This document shows positions 42,137 through 50,787 of a stretch of DNA of 64,000 bases, piece after piece (positions within the stretch are counted from its first letter, which is position 1; the number at the start of each line of letters is the position of its first letter). The notes under the pieces were generated by a model. It was not told the DNA's origin. It worked only from the letters and a program-made list of their open reading frames with translations, and did no database searches. Made by a program: the position numbers and the translations under genes. The DNA is from an uncultured Poribacteria bacterium (GTDB lineage: Bacteria > Poribacteria > WGA-4E > WGA-3G), in assembly GCA_951828515.1 (NCBI GenBank), contig OX639992.1:4690217-4754216 (forward strand). Reading direction: 5' to 3'.

Positions 42137-44992
42137 TTAATATTCGTCAAGTGGTGGACAGGCACACATAAGATTCCTATCCCCGTAAACCTCATTGATA
42201 CGTGCGACTGCGGGCCAAAATTTAGCCTCGCGGACCCAAGGTTGCGGAAACGCGGCGCATTCACGTGAATAGGAATGATCCCACTCAGATTGTGTAACCA
42301 TTTCTACGGTGTGCGGCGCATTCTTTAATACATTGTCTACCTGATCAGCGGCACCCGCCTCAATCTCCGCTATCTCTTCACGTATTGAAATGAGAGCGTC
42401 ACAGAACCGCTCTAACTCCGCCCTCGATTCGCTTTCTGTCGGTTCAATCATCATCGTCCCCAGTACGGGCCAAGAGACAGTCGGTGCGTGGAACCCGTAG
42501 TCCATCAGTCGCTTTGCGACATCGGTCACATCTATATCGGCACTTTTCTTGAAGGCACGCAAATCAATGATACATTCGTGAGCAACTAAGCCGTTTTTTC
42601 CAGTATAAAGGACGGGATAATGTGGGGCAAGCCGTTTGGCAATATAGTTAGCGTTAAGGATCGCAACCTCTGTCGCTGCCGTAAGCCCCTGCGTCCCCAT
42701 CATCGCAATATATGCCCAAGAGATAGGCAGAATTCCTGAACTTCCCCAGGGGGCAGCAGACACAGCACCAATTCCAGCATCACCACCGACAAGGACAAGT
42801 GGATGTGTGGGCAAGAAATCTGTGAGATGCGCCTTGACCCCAATGGGTCCCATCCCCGGTCCGCCGCCGCCGTGTGGGATACAGAAAGTTTTGTGGAGAT
42901 TCAAATGGCACACATCCGCTCCAATATCTGCCGGCTGCCCGATTCCAACAAGGGCATTCAGATTCGCACCGTCCATGTAGACCTGTCCACCGGATTGATG
43001 AACAATATCGCAAATCTCTCGAATTTTCTCTTCAAAGACCCCGTGTGTTGACGGGTATGTAATCATGGCAGCAGCAAGATTTTCACGATGCTTGTCAGCT
43101 TTTAATTGGAGATCTTCAAGGTCAATATTCCCATCCGTATCGCACGCAACAACGACAACTTGCATACCTGCCATCACAGCACTCGCAGGATTTGTGCCGT
43201 GAGCAGATGTTGGTATTAAACACACATCGCGATGCGATTCACCGCGGCTCTGGTGGTATTTTCGGACGACTAACAGTCCTGCGTATTCACCTTGTGAACC
43301 CGCATTCGGCTGCAATGAGATACCACTATAACCGGTTATCTCAGCTAACCACGTTTCTAACTGTGAAAATAGAGTCTGATACCCCTCCGCTTGTTCTCGC
43401 GGCGCGAACGGGTGCAGTCCGCCAAATTCGTTCCACGTCACTGGGACCATCTCCGCCGTAGCATTGAGTTTCATCGTACAAGAACCGAGAGGTATCATGG
43501 CATTCACAAGGGAAAGATCTTTGGTTTGGAGTTTGTGGATATAGCGAAGCATCTCGGTTTCAGAATGGTAACTATTGAACACAGGATGTGTGAGGTAGGG
43601 ACTCTTCCGTTGCAAATCTATTGGGATTTCACTGGCAGGTACGCTTTCCGGACTCGTCTGGGCACCAAATATTTGTAAGATTTCCGCAACATCAGCAGAT
43701 GTCGTCGTTTCGTCTAAAGAGATGCCGAGATGCGTTGAATCAATTGCCCGAAGATTGATTTGTTTTGCTCGGGCAGCTGCGAGTAACTCCTTCGCTGTTC
43801 CTGACGGAACATCAACAGAAAGGGTATCAAAATATGGGGATTTCCCTGTTGCAAGCCCAAGGGCTTCAAGTCCTGCCCGTAATGCGCAAGTGAGGGAGTG
43901 GATGCCTTCAGCGATCTGCTTGAGCCCTTCTGGACCATGATAGACGGCATACATTCCTGCCATCACAGCGAGTAGTACCTGCGCGGTGCAAATGTTACTC
44001 GTAGCCTTTTCACGGCGGATGTGTTGTTCACGCGTCTGGAGCGCGAGCCGAATAGCAGGTTCACCGTTGGCATCGTGGGATACGCCTGCAATCCGTCCGG
44101 GAATGCTACGTTTAAGCTCTTCATGTGTGGAAAGAAAAGCTGCGTGGGGACCGCCGTATCCGAGCGGTACACCAAACCGCTGTGCGCTACCGATAGCGAT
44201 GTCAGTACCAAACTCACTCGGAGGACGTAAGAGCGTTAGTGCCAACAGGTCCGTCGCAGTAACGAATAAACCGCCAGCGGCATGCACTTGTTCAGCGAAT
44301 TGATGATAATCGTAAATCGCACCATCTGTGGCGGGGTATTGCACGATGGCACCTAAGATCGGTGTGTCAAAATTGACCTCGCGATGGTCACCGACTTGTA
44401 ATTCAATGCCGAGGGGTTCAGCGCGTGTTTGTAGGACAGCAATTGTTTGTGGATGACAGGTTTCTGACACAAAAAAGTTTCGACTGATCTTCTGTGGTAC
44501 ATTTGCAACACACATCCCCATCGCCTCAGCGGCGGCTGTTGCTTCGTCTAAAAGAGAAGCATTCGCGACAGGTAAGCCCGTTAAATCAATCACCATTGTT
44601 TGGAAGTTAAGCAATGCCTCCAAGCGTCCCTGTGAAATCTCGGCTTGATAGGGTGTATATTGGGTATACCAACCCGGATTTTCCAGAATATTTCGCTGGA
44701 TGACTGGCGGAATAAAGCAATTATAGTATCCCATTCCAATAAAAGAGCGAAAGACCTGATTTTGGGAAGCAAGTTTCTTTAGTGCGGCAAGCACCTCCGA
44801 CTCTGAAAGCTCAGACGCTGCTCCATCCAAACTAAAAGAGGAAGATAAACGAATGTCCGCTGGTACAACATCTTCAACGAAATCAGCCATTGAAGAATAG
44901 CCGAGCGTTGACAACATCAGTTCAATGTCCTCTGGACGGGGACCGATGTGTCGATCTGCGAAGGATCTTCCGTTTTTCTGTTTTTTAGGCAT
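42137..44992 (-). CDS. gcvP: glycine dehydrogenase (decarboxylating), P-protein
   Basis: A 951-residue PLP enzyme that decarboxylates glycine and passes the aminomethyl group to the lipoyl arm of GcvH. N-terminal half: [70 protein letters not shown]-terminal half has the PLP lysine block [22 protein letters not shown]. Both halves are on one chain (P1 and P2 fused), the usual proteobacterial length. ATG 44992 is chosen because GAGG lies close upstream and it overlaps the gcvH stop by eight bases; the longer frame to 45043 lies inside gcvH. Confidence 0.96.
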   Translation of the reverse strand: MPKKQKNGRSFADRHIGPRPEDIELMLSTLGYSSMADFVEDVVPADIRLSSSFSLDGAASELSESEVLAALKKLASQNQVFRSFIGMGYYNCFIPPVIQRNILENPGWYTQYTPYQAEISQGRLEALLNFQTMVIDLTGLPVANASLLDEATAAAEAMGMCVANVPQKISRNFFVSETCHPQTIAVLQTRAEPLGIELQVGDHREVNFDTPILGAIVQYPATDGAIYDYHQFAEQVHAAGGLFVTATDLLALTLLRPPSEFGTDIAIGSAQRFGVPLGYGGPHAAFLSTHEELKRSIPGRIAGVSHDANGEPAIRLALQTREQHIRREKATSNICTAQVLLAVMAGMYAVYHGPEGLKQIAEGIHSLTCALRAGLEALGLATGKSPYFDTLSVDVPSGTAKELLAAARAKQINLRAIDSTHLGISLDETTTSADVAEILQIFGAQTSPESVPASEIPIDLQRKSPYLTHPVFNSYHSETEMLRYIHKLQTKDLSLVNAMIPLGSCTMKLNATAEMVPVTWNEFGGLHPFAPREQAEGYQTLFSQLETWLAEITGYSGISLQPNAGSQGEYAGLLVVRKYHQSRGESHRDVCLIPTSAHGTNPASAVMAGMQVVVVACDTDGNIDLEDLQLKADKHRENLAAAMITYPSTHGVFEEKIREICDIVHQSGGQVYMDGANLNALVGIGQPADIGADVCHLNLHKTFCIPHGGGGPGMGPIGVKAHLTDFLPTHPLVLVGGDAGIGAVSAAPWGSSGILPISWAYIAMMGTQGLTAATEVAILNANYIAKRLAPHYPVLYTGKNGLVAHECIIDLRAFKKSADIDVTDVAKRLMDYGFHAPTVSWPVLGTMMIEPTESESRAELERFCDALISIREEIAEIEAGAADQVDNVLKNAPHTVEMVTQSEWDHSYSRECAAFPQPWVREAKFWPAVARINEVYGDRNLMCACPPLDEY

Positions 44993-45371
44993 GCTCTGCC
45001 TCAATATGTGCTTGATAACCGTCGGCATCAAGAAGCGCGTCAAGTTCGCTGGGATCCGTCATCCTGATTTTGAGAAACCACCCCTCATCATAAGGGGATT
45101 CATTGACCTGTTCAGGGGCATCAAGGAGGGATTCGTTGACCTCAATCACTTCGCCACTGACGGGGGCATAGAGGTCGAACGCTGCTTTGACAGATTCTAT
45201 CACGCCGAACTCCGTTTTTTGTGTGAGTTCAGTGCCAACTTCGGGTAATTCAACGTAGACGATATCCTGAATTTCGGATTGGGCATAGTCACTGATACCG
45301 ATAGTGGCGATGTCCCCCTCTTGCCTTGCCCATTCATGGCTTTCCATGTATCTTAAGTTTGGTGAAATCAT
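44985..45371 (-). CDS. gcvH: glycine cleavage system H protein
   Basis: A 128-residue lipoyl-carrier protein. The lipoylation lysine is in [27 protein letters not shown] (about residue 60), and [39 protein letters not shown] is family-typical. It moves the aminomethyl group between GcvP and GcvT. Its end overlaps gcvP; 313 bases separate it from the next upstream gene, so gcvH-gcvP may have their own promoter. Confidence 0.96.
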   Translation of the reverse strand: MISPNLRYMESHEWARQEGDIATIGISDYAQSEIQDIVYVELPEVGTELTQKTEFGVIESVKAAFDLYAPVSGEVIEVNESLLDAPEQVNESPYDEGWFLKIRMTDPSELDALLDADGYQAHIEAEHA

Positions 45372-45684
45372 TTTCCTTTGCTCTTTGTGTTACGTTTACG
45401 ACTTGTGTTAGTTAACTAATTGTTTTTGTTGTTTTCACAGATATTGGATTTTGCATGATAAACATATCATCCCTATGGGACTAAAGAGTATGTGTATGAC
45501 GTTTTTCTATAAACATATCGTCCCTACGGGACTGAAGAGCGCATCAACGAATGCAGAATATTTACAAAACATCCTACTTCTGTGAAATAATGTTTTACAA
45601 AAAGTTATTCAGCACAACTCGTTACGTTTATAATCTTATTTCCTGTTTGACTGTTGCCTCTCTGATATTGTAAACCTTTGTGAT
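45372..45684. other. 313-bp non-coding stretch upstream of gcvH
   Basis: No gene is seen. It contains two direct 31-bp repeats (45458-45488 and 45509-45539) and AT-rich flanks that could hold the gcvH-gcvP promoter. I could not pick out a glycine riboswitch pattern. Confidence 0.5.
45458..45539. repeat. pair of 31-bp direct repeats with CCCTACGGG core
   Basis: ATAAACATATC(A/G)TCCCTA(T/C)GGGACT(A/G)AAGAG occurs at 45458-45488 and 45509-45539 with three differences; the centre TCCCTACGGGA is palindromic. Start-to-start distance is 51 bp. Two copies only, so not a CRISPR array. Confidence 0.8.
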
Positions 45685-45984
45685 TTACCCGATCTCTCTA
45701 AAATCTACTTTAACATTGACCCATGAATTCCATTTATAAGATTCAGCAAGTGAAAGAGCTACTCTCTGCCCAGACTCAACGCCTTTTTTCATGCGTTCTT
45801 CATCCACATTAGAATAATGGCTGACTATCATTTGAATACTCTCTCCATCTTCCCCAGGTAAATATACTAAGTCAAACCCATCACGCTCTATATCATAGTA
45901 ATGAAAAGTAGAATTTAACATGACTATGAGCCATTCCAAACAAGTAGGTGTATATTTTTCCTCTCCGCGCGGTTTCTCTGACAT
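45685..45984 (-). CDS. small hypothetical protein between gcvT and gcvH
   Basis: A 99-residue acidic protein starting MSEKPRGEEKYTPTCLEWLIVMLN. No family recognised. It is alpha/beta in appearance with a conserved-looking GFDLVYLPGEDGESIQMIVSHYSN core. ATG 45984 has AAGGAG seven bases upstream, a strong site; the TTG two codons earlier is rejected. It follows the coiled-coil gene by about 20 bases, so the two are probably co-transcribed. The strong ribosome-binding site supports a real gene; function unknown. Confidence 0.65.
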   Translation of the reverse strand: MSEKPRGEEKYTPTCLEWLIVMLNSTFHYYDIERDGFDLVYLPGEDGESIQMIVSHYSNVDEERMKKGVESGQRVALSLAESYKWNSWVNVKVDFREIG

Positions 45985-46003
45985 TGTCAATCTCCTTTGC
46001 TAA

Positions 46004-46399
46004 CTATAGAAACTTAACAACTACTGCTACAACGCCACTTATGATGAAGCCGGCAATAGTAACGAGTATAGTTATAAATCCCTTTAAGTCTGAGATGTCG
46101 TCTTTGAGGTCACTCTTAACGCCATTAATGTTCTTTTCAAGATCATCTTTAATTCTATTGATGTCGTTCTCAAGGTCGGTCTTGACTTCCCTGATATTTT
46201 GCTTGACTTCTTTGATATCCGCTTTAAGGTCATCCTTGACTTCCCTGATGTCCTGCTTGAGGTCATCTTTAACTATCTTAATCTGGCTATCCATACGCCA
46301 TTCGACGTTATTAACCTTTTCATCAACTTCTGTGGTTTGTGTTTCAAGAGATTTAATTCTTTCGGTAATATACAGCTCAGCGATATTCTGGTTTTCCAT
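46004..46399 (-). CDS. coiled-coil protein with C-terminal membrane anchor
   Basis: A 131-residue protein. Residues 40-105 consist of repeated 11-residue units of the type VKDDLKQDIRE, VKDDLKADIKE, VKTDLENDINR, IKDDLEKNING, VKSDLKDDISD, with one shortened unit, giving a long right-handed or straight coiled coil. Residues 108-129 (FITILVTIAGFIISGVVAVVV) form a single transmembrane helix. It resembles the XhlA/DUF1640-like class of small membrane-anchored coiled coils by architecture only. GAGGA lies seven bases before ATG 46399. It sits between gcvT and the 99-aa gene in the same direction. Confidence 0.75.
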   Translation of the reverse strand: MENQNIAELYITERIKSLETQTTEVDEKVNNVEWRMDSQIKIVKDDLKQDIREVKDDLKADIKEVKQNIREVKTDLENDINRIKDDLEKNINGVKSDLKDDISDLKGFITILVTIAGFIISGVVAVVVKFL

Positions 46400-46429
46400 A
46401 AAATATTCCTCGCTTGAATCAAGGCATCG

Positions 46430-47512
46430 TTAGTTTTTTATAAAGGGCATCTCCACAATTTTCGCGGGGTGCAGTTTACCTCGAATTTCTACATCAATTT
46501 TTTCATTCTCAGACACCGCTGGCGATTCAATAGAAGCGAAACCAATACTACATTTGAGACTCGGCGAAGGGGCACCGCTGGTCACGCTACCTATGCGCTC
46601 ATCGCCTTGATAAATCGCATAACCAGCACGTGCTACAGCGCGGTCAAGCATCTGAAATCCGACCATCTGTTTCGTGATGCCTTCCTTTTTCTCTGCAAGG
46701 AGTGCCTTTTTGCCGATAAACTGTCGATTCTTAAATCTAATGAACCGACTCAACCCAACTTCAAACGGGTTCGTGTCGTCGTTCATGTCCATACCGTAGA
46801 GACGGAGTCCGGCTTCAAGACGTAACGTGTCGCGCGCACCGAGCCCCACGGGTTGTCCGCCTACTGCGATGACAGCAGGATACAGAGTAGTCCACAAACG
46901 TTCGGCGGACACCGCAGGAACATATAACTCAAAGCCAACTTCCCCGGTGTAACCTGTCCGTGAAATGACGGTACGGATTCCCGCAACTTCACCGAGCACA
47001 AACCGAAAATACGGAATCTTGGAGACATCTCGTTCAGGAACGAAAGGATTCAGAAGGTCTATTGCCTGTGGACCCTGTAGGGCAATGAGAGCCGTGTCCT
47101 CGGATATATTTTTTACTTCTGCACCTGTATCGTTACAGGTCTCCACCCACGCCATATCTTTTTCAATATTGGTGGCGTTGATCACCAACATATAGTGATT
47201 ATCAGTATGTCGGTATACGAGTAGGTCGTCAACGATTCCACCTGTCTCATTGCAGAATAGAGTATACAACACACGCCCATCGTTCAAACGACCCACGTCA
47301 TTCGTGCTGAGCTTCTGCACCAATTCGTTCGCCCCCTGCCCAGAAACTTCAATCTCTCCCATATGCGACAGGTCAAACAAACCAGCAATGCTCCGGACAG
47401 CCAAATGTTCCGTAACGATACTGCTATACTGAACGGGCATCTCCCAACCGCCGAATTCAGTGAATTTCGCATTGAGATTTTTGTGGGTCTCATAAAGGGG
47501 CGTTCGCTTCAT
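46430..47512 (-). CDS. gcvT: aminomethyltransferase (glycine cleavage T protein)
   Basis: A 360-residue folate-dependent enzyme that releases ammonia and makes methylene-THF from the aminomethyl arm of GcvH. Blocks: LYETHKNLNAKFTEFGGWEMPVQYSS, GLFDLSHMGEIEVSG, LALQGP-type ALIALQGPQAIDLL, SRTGYTGEVGFELYVP, GLGARDTLRLEAGLRLYG. ATG 47512 aligns with the family start MKRTPLY; the frame open to 47629 translates the repeat-rich leader. Two small genes separate it from gcvH. Confidence 0.95.
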   Translation of the reverse strand: MKRTPLYETHKNLNAKFTEFGGWEMPVQYSSIVTEHLAVRSIAGLFDLSHMGEIEVSGQGANELVQKLSTNDVGRLNDGRVLYTLFCNETGGIVDDLLVYRHTDNHYMLVINATNIEKDMAWVETCNDTGAEVKNISEDTALIALQGPQAIDLLNPFVPERDVSKIPYFRFVLGEVAGIRTVISRTGYTGEVGFELYVPAVSAERLWTTLYPAVIAVGGQPVGLGARDTLRLEAGLRLYGMDMNDDTNPFEVGLSRFIRFKNRQFIGKKALLAEKKEGITKQMVGFQMLDRAVARAGYAIYQGDERIGSVTSGAPSPSLKCSIGFASIESPAVSENEKIDVEIRGKLHPAKIVEMPFIKN

Positions 47513-47560
47513 TTTTTTATCTCTCATTGTGCCAAAGATGGGCGAGGTTAGGGGGAAATT

Positions 47561-47674
47561 GAGGAAAGGGAAGTTTGAGGAAAGGGAAGTTTGAGGAAAG
47601 GGAAACGCCCTATCAAAAACCCCTATCAAAAACCCCTATCAAAAACCCCTATCAAAAACCCCTATCAAAAACCC
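47561..47674. repeat. two minisatellites in the gcvT leader
   Basis: GAGGAAAGGGAAGTTT (16 bp) occurs about three times at 47561-47606, followed by CTATCAAAAACCC (13 bp) five times at 47610-47674. On the coding strand they give a pyrimidine-rich run (TTCCCTTTCCTC) and GGGTTTTTGATAG units ahead of gcvT. Copy number is likely to vary. Confidence 0.9.
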
Positions 47675-47727
47675 CTCGCCAGCGGAGGTAGAGCGGTGAG
47701 GAACCTGATTAGACCTTCGCGTATTGT

Positions 47728-48480
47728 TTAAAGTTCATAGATACGGGCAAGATTTCCACCGAAAATGAGTGCTTCAGCAGCATCACCGAGTTCCAACCGC
47801 TTAAGGGCGTTGATAACCTGAATAGGACGGTACTCGGGCAAATTAGAACCGAAGACTATCTGCTCAGGTCCAAGCTCGTCAACGGCTGTTTTTACTTCTG
47901 TTGGAATAACGGTATCTGGATCCGTCCCCCAACGCCGATGAAAGCGTAAGATAGTCGTCCCTAACGAAATGTTTTTGTTCGCCTTTGCGACAGAGATAGC
48001 CGAATCTAAATCGTCTGGAAATCCCATGTGATCCATAATAACCGGAGTTTCTGGCACCCAACTTGCTACAGTGCCGATCCGGTTTGGATGGCAATTATCG
48101 GGTCCGGAATGAATTGAGACAATAAGTCCATAATCACGGGCAGCTTCAACGATGGGACGTACGATTTCATCATCCACATCGTATTTGTGAACTGCAGGCA
48201 TCAGTTTGATCCCGCGCATCCCCCACGCCTCGGCGGCTAATCTAACCTGATCAACGGGTTCGGGTTCCGTTGGATGTACGAGTGCACAGCCAAGGGCACG
48301 CGAATTACCGCGTATTGCGTCAGCAAGCTCACTATTTTCGGGAAGTGGCTGGGTATTCGGCATAATAACCGCAACATCCATATCCGCTTCATCCTCTAAT
48401 GCTAACAACGGTGCTAAATCGAGGTTTCCATTTTCATCACGAAATGAATCGTTGAGATAGGCTTCAAAATCTCCTCGCAT
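47728..48480 (-). CDS. amidohydrolase-family protein lacking the N-terminal metal motif
   Basis: A 250-residue TIM-barrel protein of the amidohydrolase_2 group. GIKLMPAVHKYD, LIVSIHSGPDN (metal His), PVIMDHMGFPDD (His) and EQIVFGSNLPEYRP (Ser/Asn in place of the usual GSDxP Asp) are visible. The expected opening D-x-H-x-H is absent: the frame starts MRGDFEAYLNDSF, with AGAGGAG seven bases before ATG 48480, and no such motif lies upstream in any frame. Together with the Asp-to-Asn change this suggests an inactive or altered enzyme. Alone between gcvT and a lipoprotein gene. Confidence 0.8.
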   Translation of the reverse strand: MRGDFEAYLNDSFRDENGNLDLAPLLALEDEADMDVAVIMPNTQPLPENSELADAIRGNSRALGCALVHPTEPEPVDQVRLAAEAWGMRGIKLMPAVHKYDVDDEIVRPIVEAARDYGLIVSIHSGPDNCHPNRIGTVASWVPETPVIMDHMGFPDDLDSAISVAKANKNISLGTTILRFHRRWGTDPDTVIPTEVKTAVDELGPEQIVFGSNLPEYRPIQVINALKRLELGDAAEALIFGGNLARIYEL

Positions 48481-48616
48481 GAGAAAACTCCTCTTTTTAA
48501 TACGCCTTGTGGGTTAGGCAAGGCGGTTGGAGACATAATGTTTCCTGATGTATATCCAGCCCTCCCGATGGTTGGGCTTACGTCTTTGGTTAAATTCTTA
48601 AAGGAGACGCGTTCTC

Positions 48617-49669
48617 TTAATTTGCTTTTGGCGCGAGAGACTCGTTCACAAGAATCGGACCAGTTGTGCCACCTTCAAGAGGTTGCGCCACCTCCATCAC
48701 CGAATCTCGGTACATGGTATAGGCAGATTCTGCCGCAGAAGGGTCCGGAAAACGGATGATAAAAACGATCTGTGCCTCCATCCAATTTTTTAAATCTGGG
48801 TTATCCCGATAGCGAGCAGATACCCCAAGTGCCGTATCACTCAATTGTGGCACATTGACAGGCAACGTGTTATAAATCTGGCGCAACGCCCAATTCGATC
48901 GAAATAACTTCACGCTTCCACTCATCTTATCACTTGGGAGTAAAGTTAGTATCCGTGGTTCTGGAGTAGGGTCTTTAATCCGTGAGGCGATGTTTTTCGC
49001 GAGCAAAACCATCGCCTCACGAATACCGGTCGCGAATTCGTAACCCTCGATCTGAATAAAATATTTCCCTTTTGAGAACCGGAGATACCCACCCGAAACC
49101 ATCGCCTTGCTCCCCACCCATTCAAATTTTACTTGTGGATAGATGTGAAAGTTATAAATCCCAAATGCATTTTCAGGGGTATCCATATCGAAAATTTCGA
49201 GCAAAATCAAAGGCTTTGAACCGAATCGAGGTGTTTGGTACTCCACCTCCGCCTGCCGCTGAAAGCCGTAAGCGTAGAACAAATCCGGTTCCGCGGCTCT
49301 ATACCGATAAAGGGTTTTGCCTTCGTAGGTTGACGGTGATAGCGACTGTACCCAATCCAATATTTCACCATCGCTCGGTAAGAGAAACTCAGGCGAAATA
49401 TTTGTTTGTCCAATGTCTTCCATCGTTAGCGATTCTGTCGGCAGTGTTGTCGTGCTTCTAATGTTCTCAAAGACCTCCTGCATCGCCTGTTCCGCTCTCT
49501 TCAGTGTAGGGCTGTGCCAGACCCCGTAGATATACTCACCCTCTTGTTGAACAGCTGTCCAATTTCCTTGTTCTTCACCGCACGAAATCAGCACCAAACT
49601 ACAGAAAAAGGTTACACAAAGTGAAAAACAATGAAGTTTTTGAAAAGTCCGTCCTATCTTACATTTCAT
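48617..49669 (-). CDS. DUF6599-like lipoprotein
   Basis: A 350-residue exported lipoprotein: basic N-terminus, hydrophobic core and lipobox LISC (Cys about 30) followed by GEEQGNW. The body has YRAAEPDLFYAYGFQRQAEVEYQT...LLEIFDMDTPENAFGIYNFHIYP, the pattern I associate with DUF6599 (envelope proteins of unknown function). The C-terminal half contains a second copy-like domain (VFIIRFPDPSAAESAYTMYRDSV). AAGGAG lies 11 bases before ATG 49669. Outer-membrane or periplasmic location is expected because residue +2 is Gly. Confidence 0.72.
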   Translation of the reverse strand: MKCKIGRTFQKLHCFSLCVTFFCSLVLISCGEEQGNWTAVQQEGEYIYGVWHSPTLKRAEQAMQEVFENIRSTTTLPTESLTMEDIGQTNISPEFLLPSDGEILDWVQSLSPSTYEGKTLYRYRAAEPDLFYAYGFQRQAEVEYQTPRFGSKPLILLEIFDMDTPENAFGIYNFHIYPQVKFEWVGSKAMVSGGYLRFSKGKYFIQIEGYEFATGIREAMVLLAKNIASRIKDPTPEPRILTLLPSDKMSGSVKLFRSNWALRQIYNTLPVNVPQLSDTALGVSARYRDNPDLKNWMEAQIVFIIRFPDPSAAESAYTMYRDSVMEVAQPLEGGTTGPILVNESLAPKAN

Positions 49670-49699
49670 TCGGACGAGAGCTCCTTCGCGTGTGTTCTG

Positions 49700-50215
49700 C
49701 TACCACTGTTCAGCAAGCTGGTTGTAAAGGTCCTCAATCAGCTCCTCTACAATAAGTCTTCTGGCTTCTTCACCGGATTCCATCGGTTCAGCCCGGTTTG
49801 GGACGATATAGAAATCGTGAACTTGGAGGTAGTTATCACTTTCCTCAATAATTTGGTTTCGGACCCTATCTATAAATTGATACTCTATCTGAAGGATCAT
49901 CCGCACCAGTTCAACTTCACCATTAGATCCGTATCCATGTTCCTGTACATCGTAATCTTGTATCCGCATCGTAAATTCGGCATCGTTTCCGTCTCGCCAT
50001 TTACGGTTGAAGCGTTGGGTGAGCTTCTCATGGATTACTTCATCATTAGGGCGCTGTGAGGCGTTATCATAAGCAAAATCTGCATCCAGAATTTCAATAG
50101 GTGTGATACGAATCGTTGAGATGTGCTCTAAATACTCTGATTTGGAAACATAACCGCACCCAGAGATCAAACTTATCCAAATCGGTAGCACTAAGATGAG
50201 CAAGGTTTTAGACAT
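49700..50215 (-). CDS. lptE: LptE-like lipopolysaccharide-assembly lipoprotein
   Basis: A 171-residue lipoprotein starting MSKTLLILVLPIWISLISGCGY; lipobox ISGC, then ...HISTIRITPIEI, the LptE-type opening (GCGY...I.TI.I). LptE plugs the LptD barrel and helps insert LPS in the outer membrane. Body: EFTMRIQDYDVQEHGYGSNGEVELVRMILQIEYQF and a C-terminal helix RRLIVEELIEDLYNQL, both typical. ATG 50215 has GGGGGAG four bases upstream; the longer frame to 50251 is rejected. It implies a diderm envelope. Confidence 0.78.
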   Translation of the reverse strand: MSKTLLILVLPIWISLISGCGYVSKSEYLEHISTIRITPIEILDADFAYDNASQRPNDEVIHEKLTQRFNRKWRDGNDAEFTMRIQDYDVQEHGYGSNGEVELVRMILQIEYQFIDRVRNQIIEESDNYLQVHDFYIVPNRAEPMESGEEARRLIVEELIEDLYNQLAEQW

Positions 50216-50307
50216 TTTTCTCCCCCAAGTTTTGTTGGAAAAAGGACCCATTGGTGTCCTAAAGTTAACTTTCGTGCCTCCTAATCGTCACGGTTTTGCT
50301 TGTTCGT

Positions 50308-50568
50308 TCAAAATATCAGTCCATTCGTGAGCGCAGGTCGCTGAAACTTTACTGGAGCCGCTTTCGGTCGTGGTGCTGTCTGTTTTCCACCATAAAATAC
50401 AGATTTAACAGTATCAACAACATACCGTTTATAGGTAGGCGACAATAGAATAACAAAGACGAGAACAAGGAATATTAGAACAATGGCTAAAAGATATGTT
50501 AGCCATTTTTGATCGAGCAAATCTCCTTTATCAAAGGCGTATTTGGTTAGATTCCGTCGTGCTTTCAT
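50308..50568 (-). CDS. small single-pass membrane protein
   Basis: An 86-residue protein: basic N-terminus, one transmembrane helix (about 23-44, WLTYLLAIVLIFLVLVFVILL), then a basic tail with PRPKAAPVKFQRP. GAGGG lies seven bases before ATG 50568. Not recognised. It is the gene ahead of lptE in the same direction (93 bases), so an envelope role is possible. Confidence 0.6.
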   Translation of the reverse strand: MKARRNLTKYAFDKGDLLDQKWLTYLLAIVLIFLVLVFVILLSPTYKRYVVDTVKSVFYGGKQTAPRPKAAPVKFQRPALTNGLIF

Positions 50569-50711
50569 CGGTTTGCCCTCATTTCAGCAGTGTATTTTAC
50601 TTTATCTATACGGTCAGCTGTATCGTTCCTGTCAAAGGTCGGATGACGCTGTGATATTCACATTATATCACAAATATGGGGAACATGCCAAATTTTTAAT
50701 TTACTATAAAC

Positions 50712-50753
50712 ATAGAAATAGGGCGAAGGAGCCGCCCTTCACCCTATTTTGTG
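50712..50753 (-). terminator. rho-independent terminator after pnp
   Basis: Read on the minus strand: AAATAGGG, T, GAAGG, a six-base loop, CCTTC, G, CCCTATTT. Fourteen pairs with one G-T wobble, then T-rich sequence. It lies 35 bases after the pnp stop and separates the RNA-processing cluster from the small membrane protein gene. Confidence 0.85.
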
Positions 50754-50787
50754 TTCTATGTGAATTGGTTATTACAATCGTTCCCTA

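Noticed and set aside
45458-45539. Two 31-bp repeats as a minimal CRISPR
   Set aside because: Only two copies with three differences, spacing too short, no cas genes; they are palindromic intergenic repeats.
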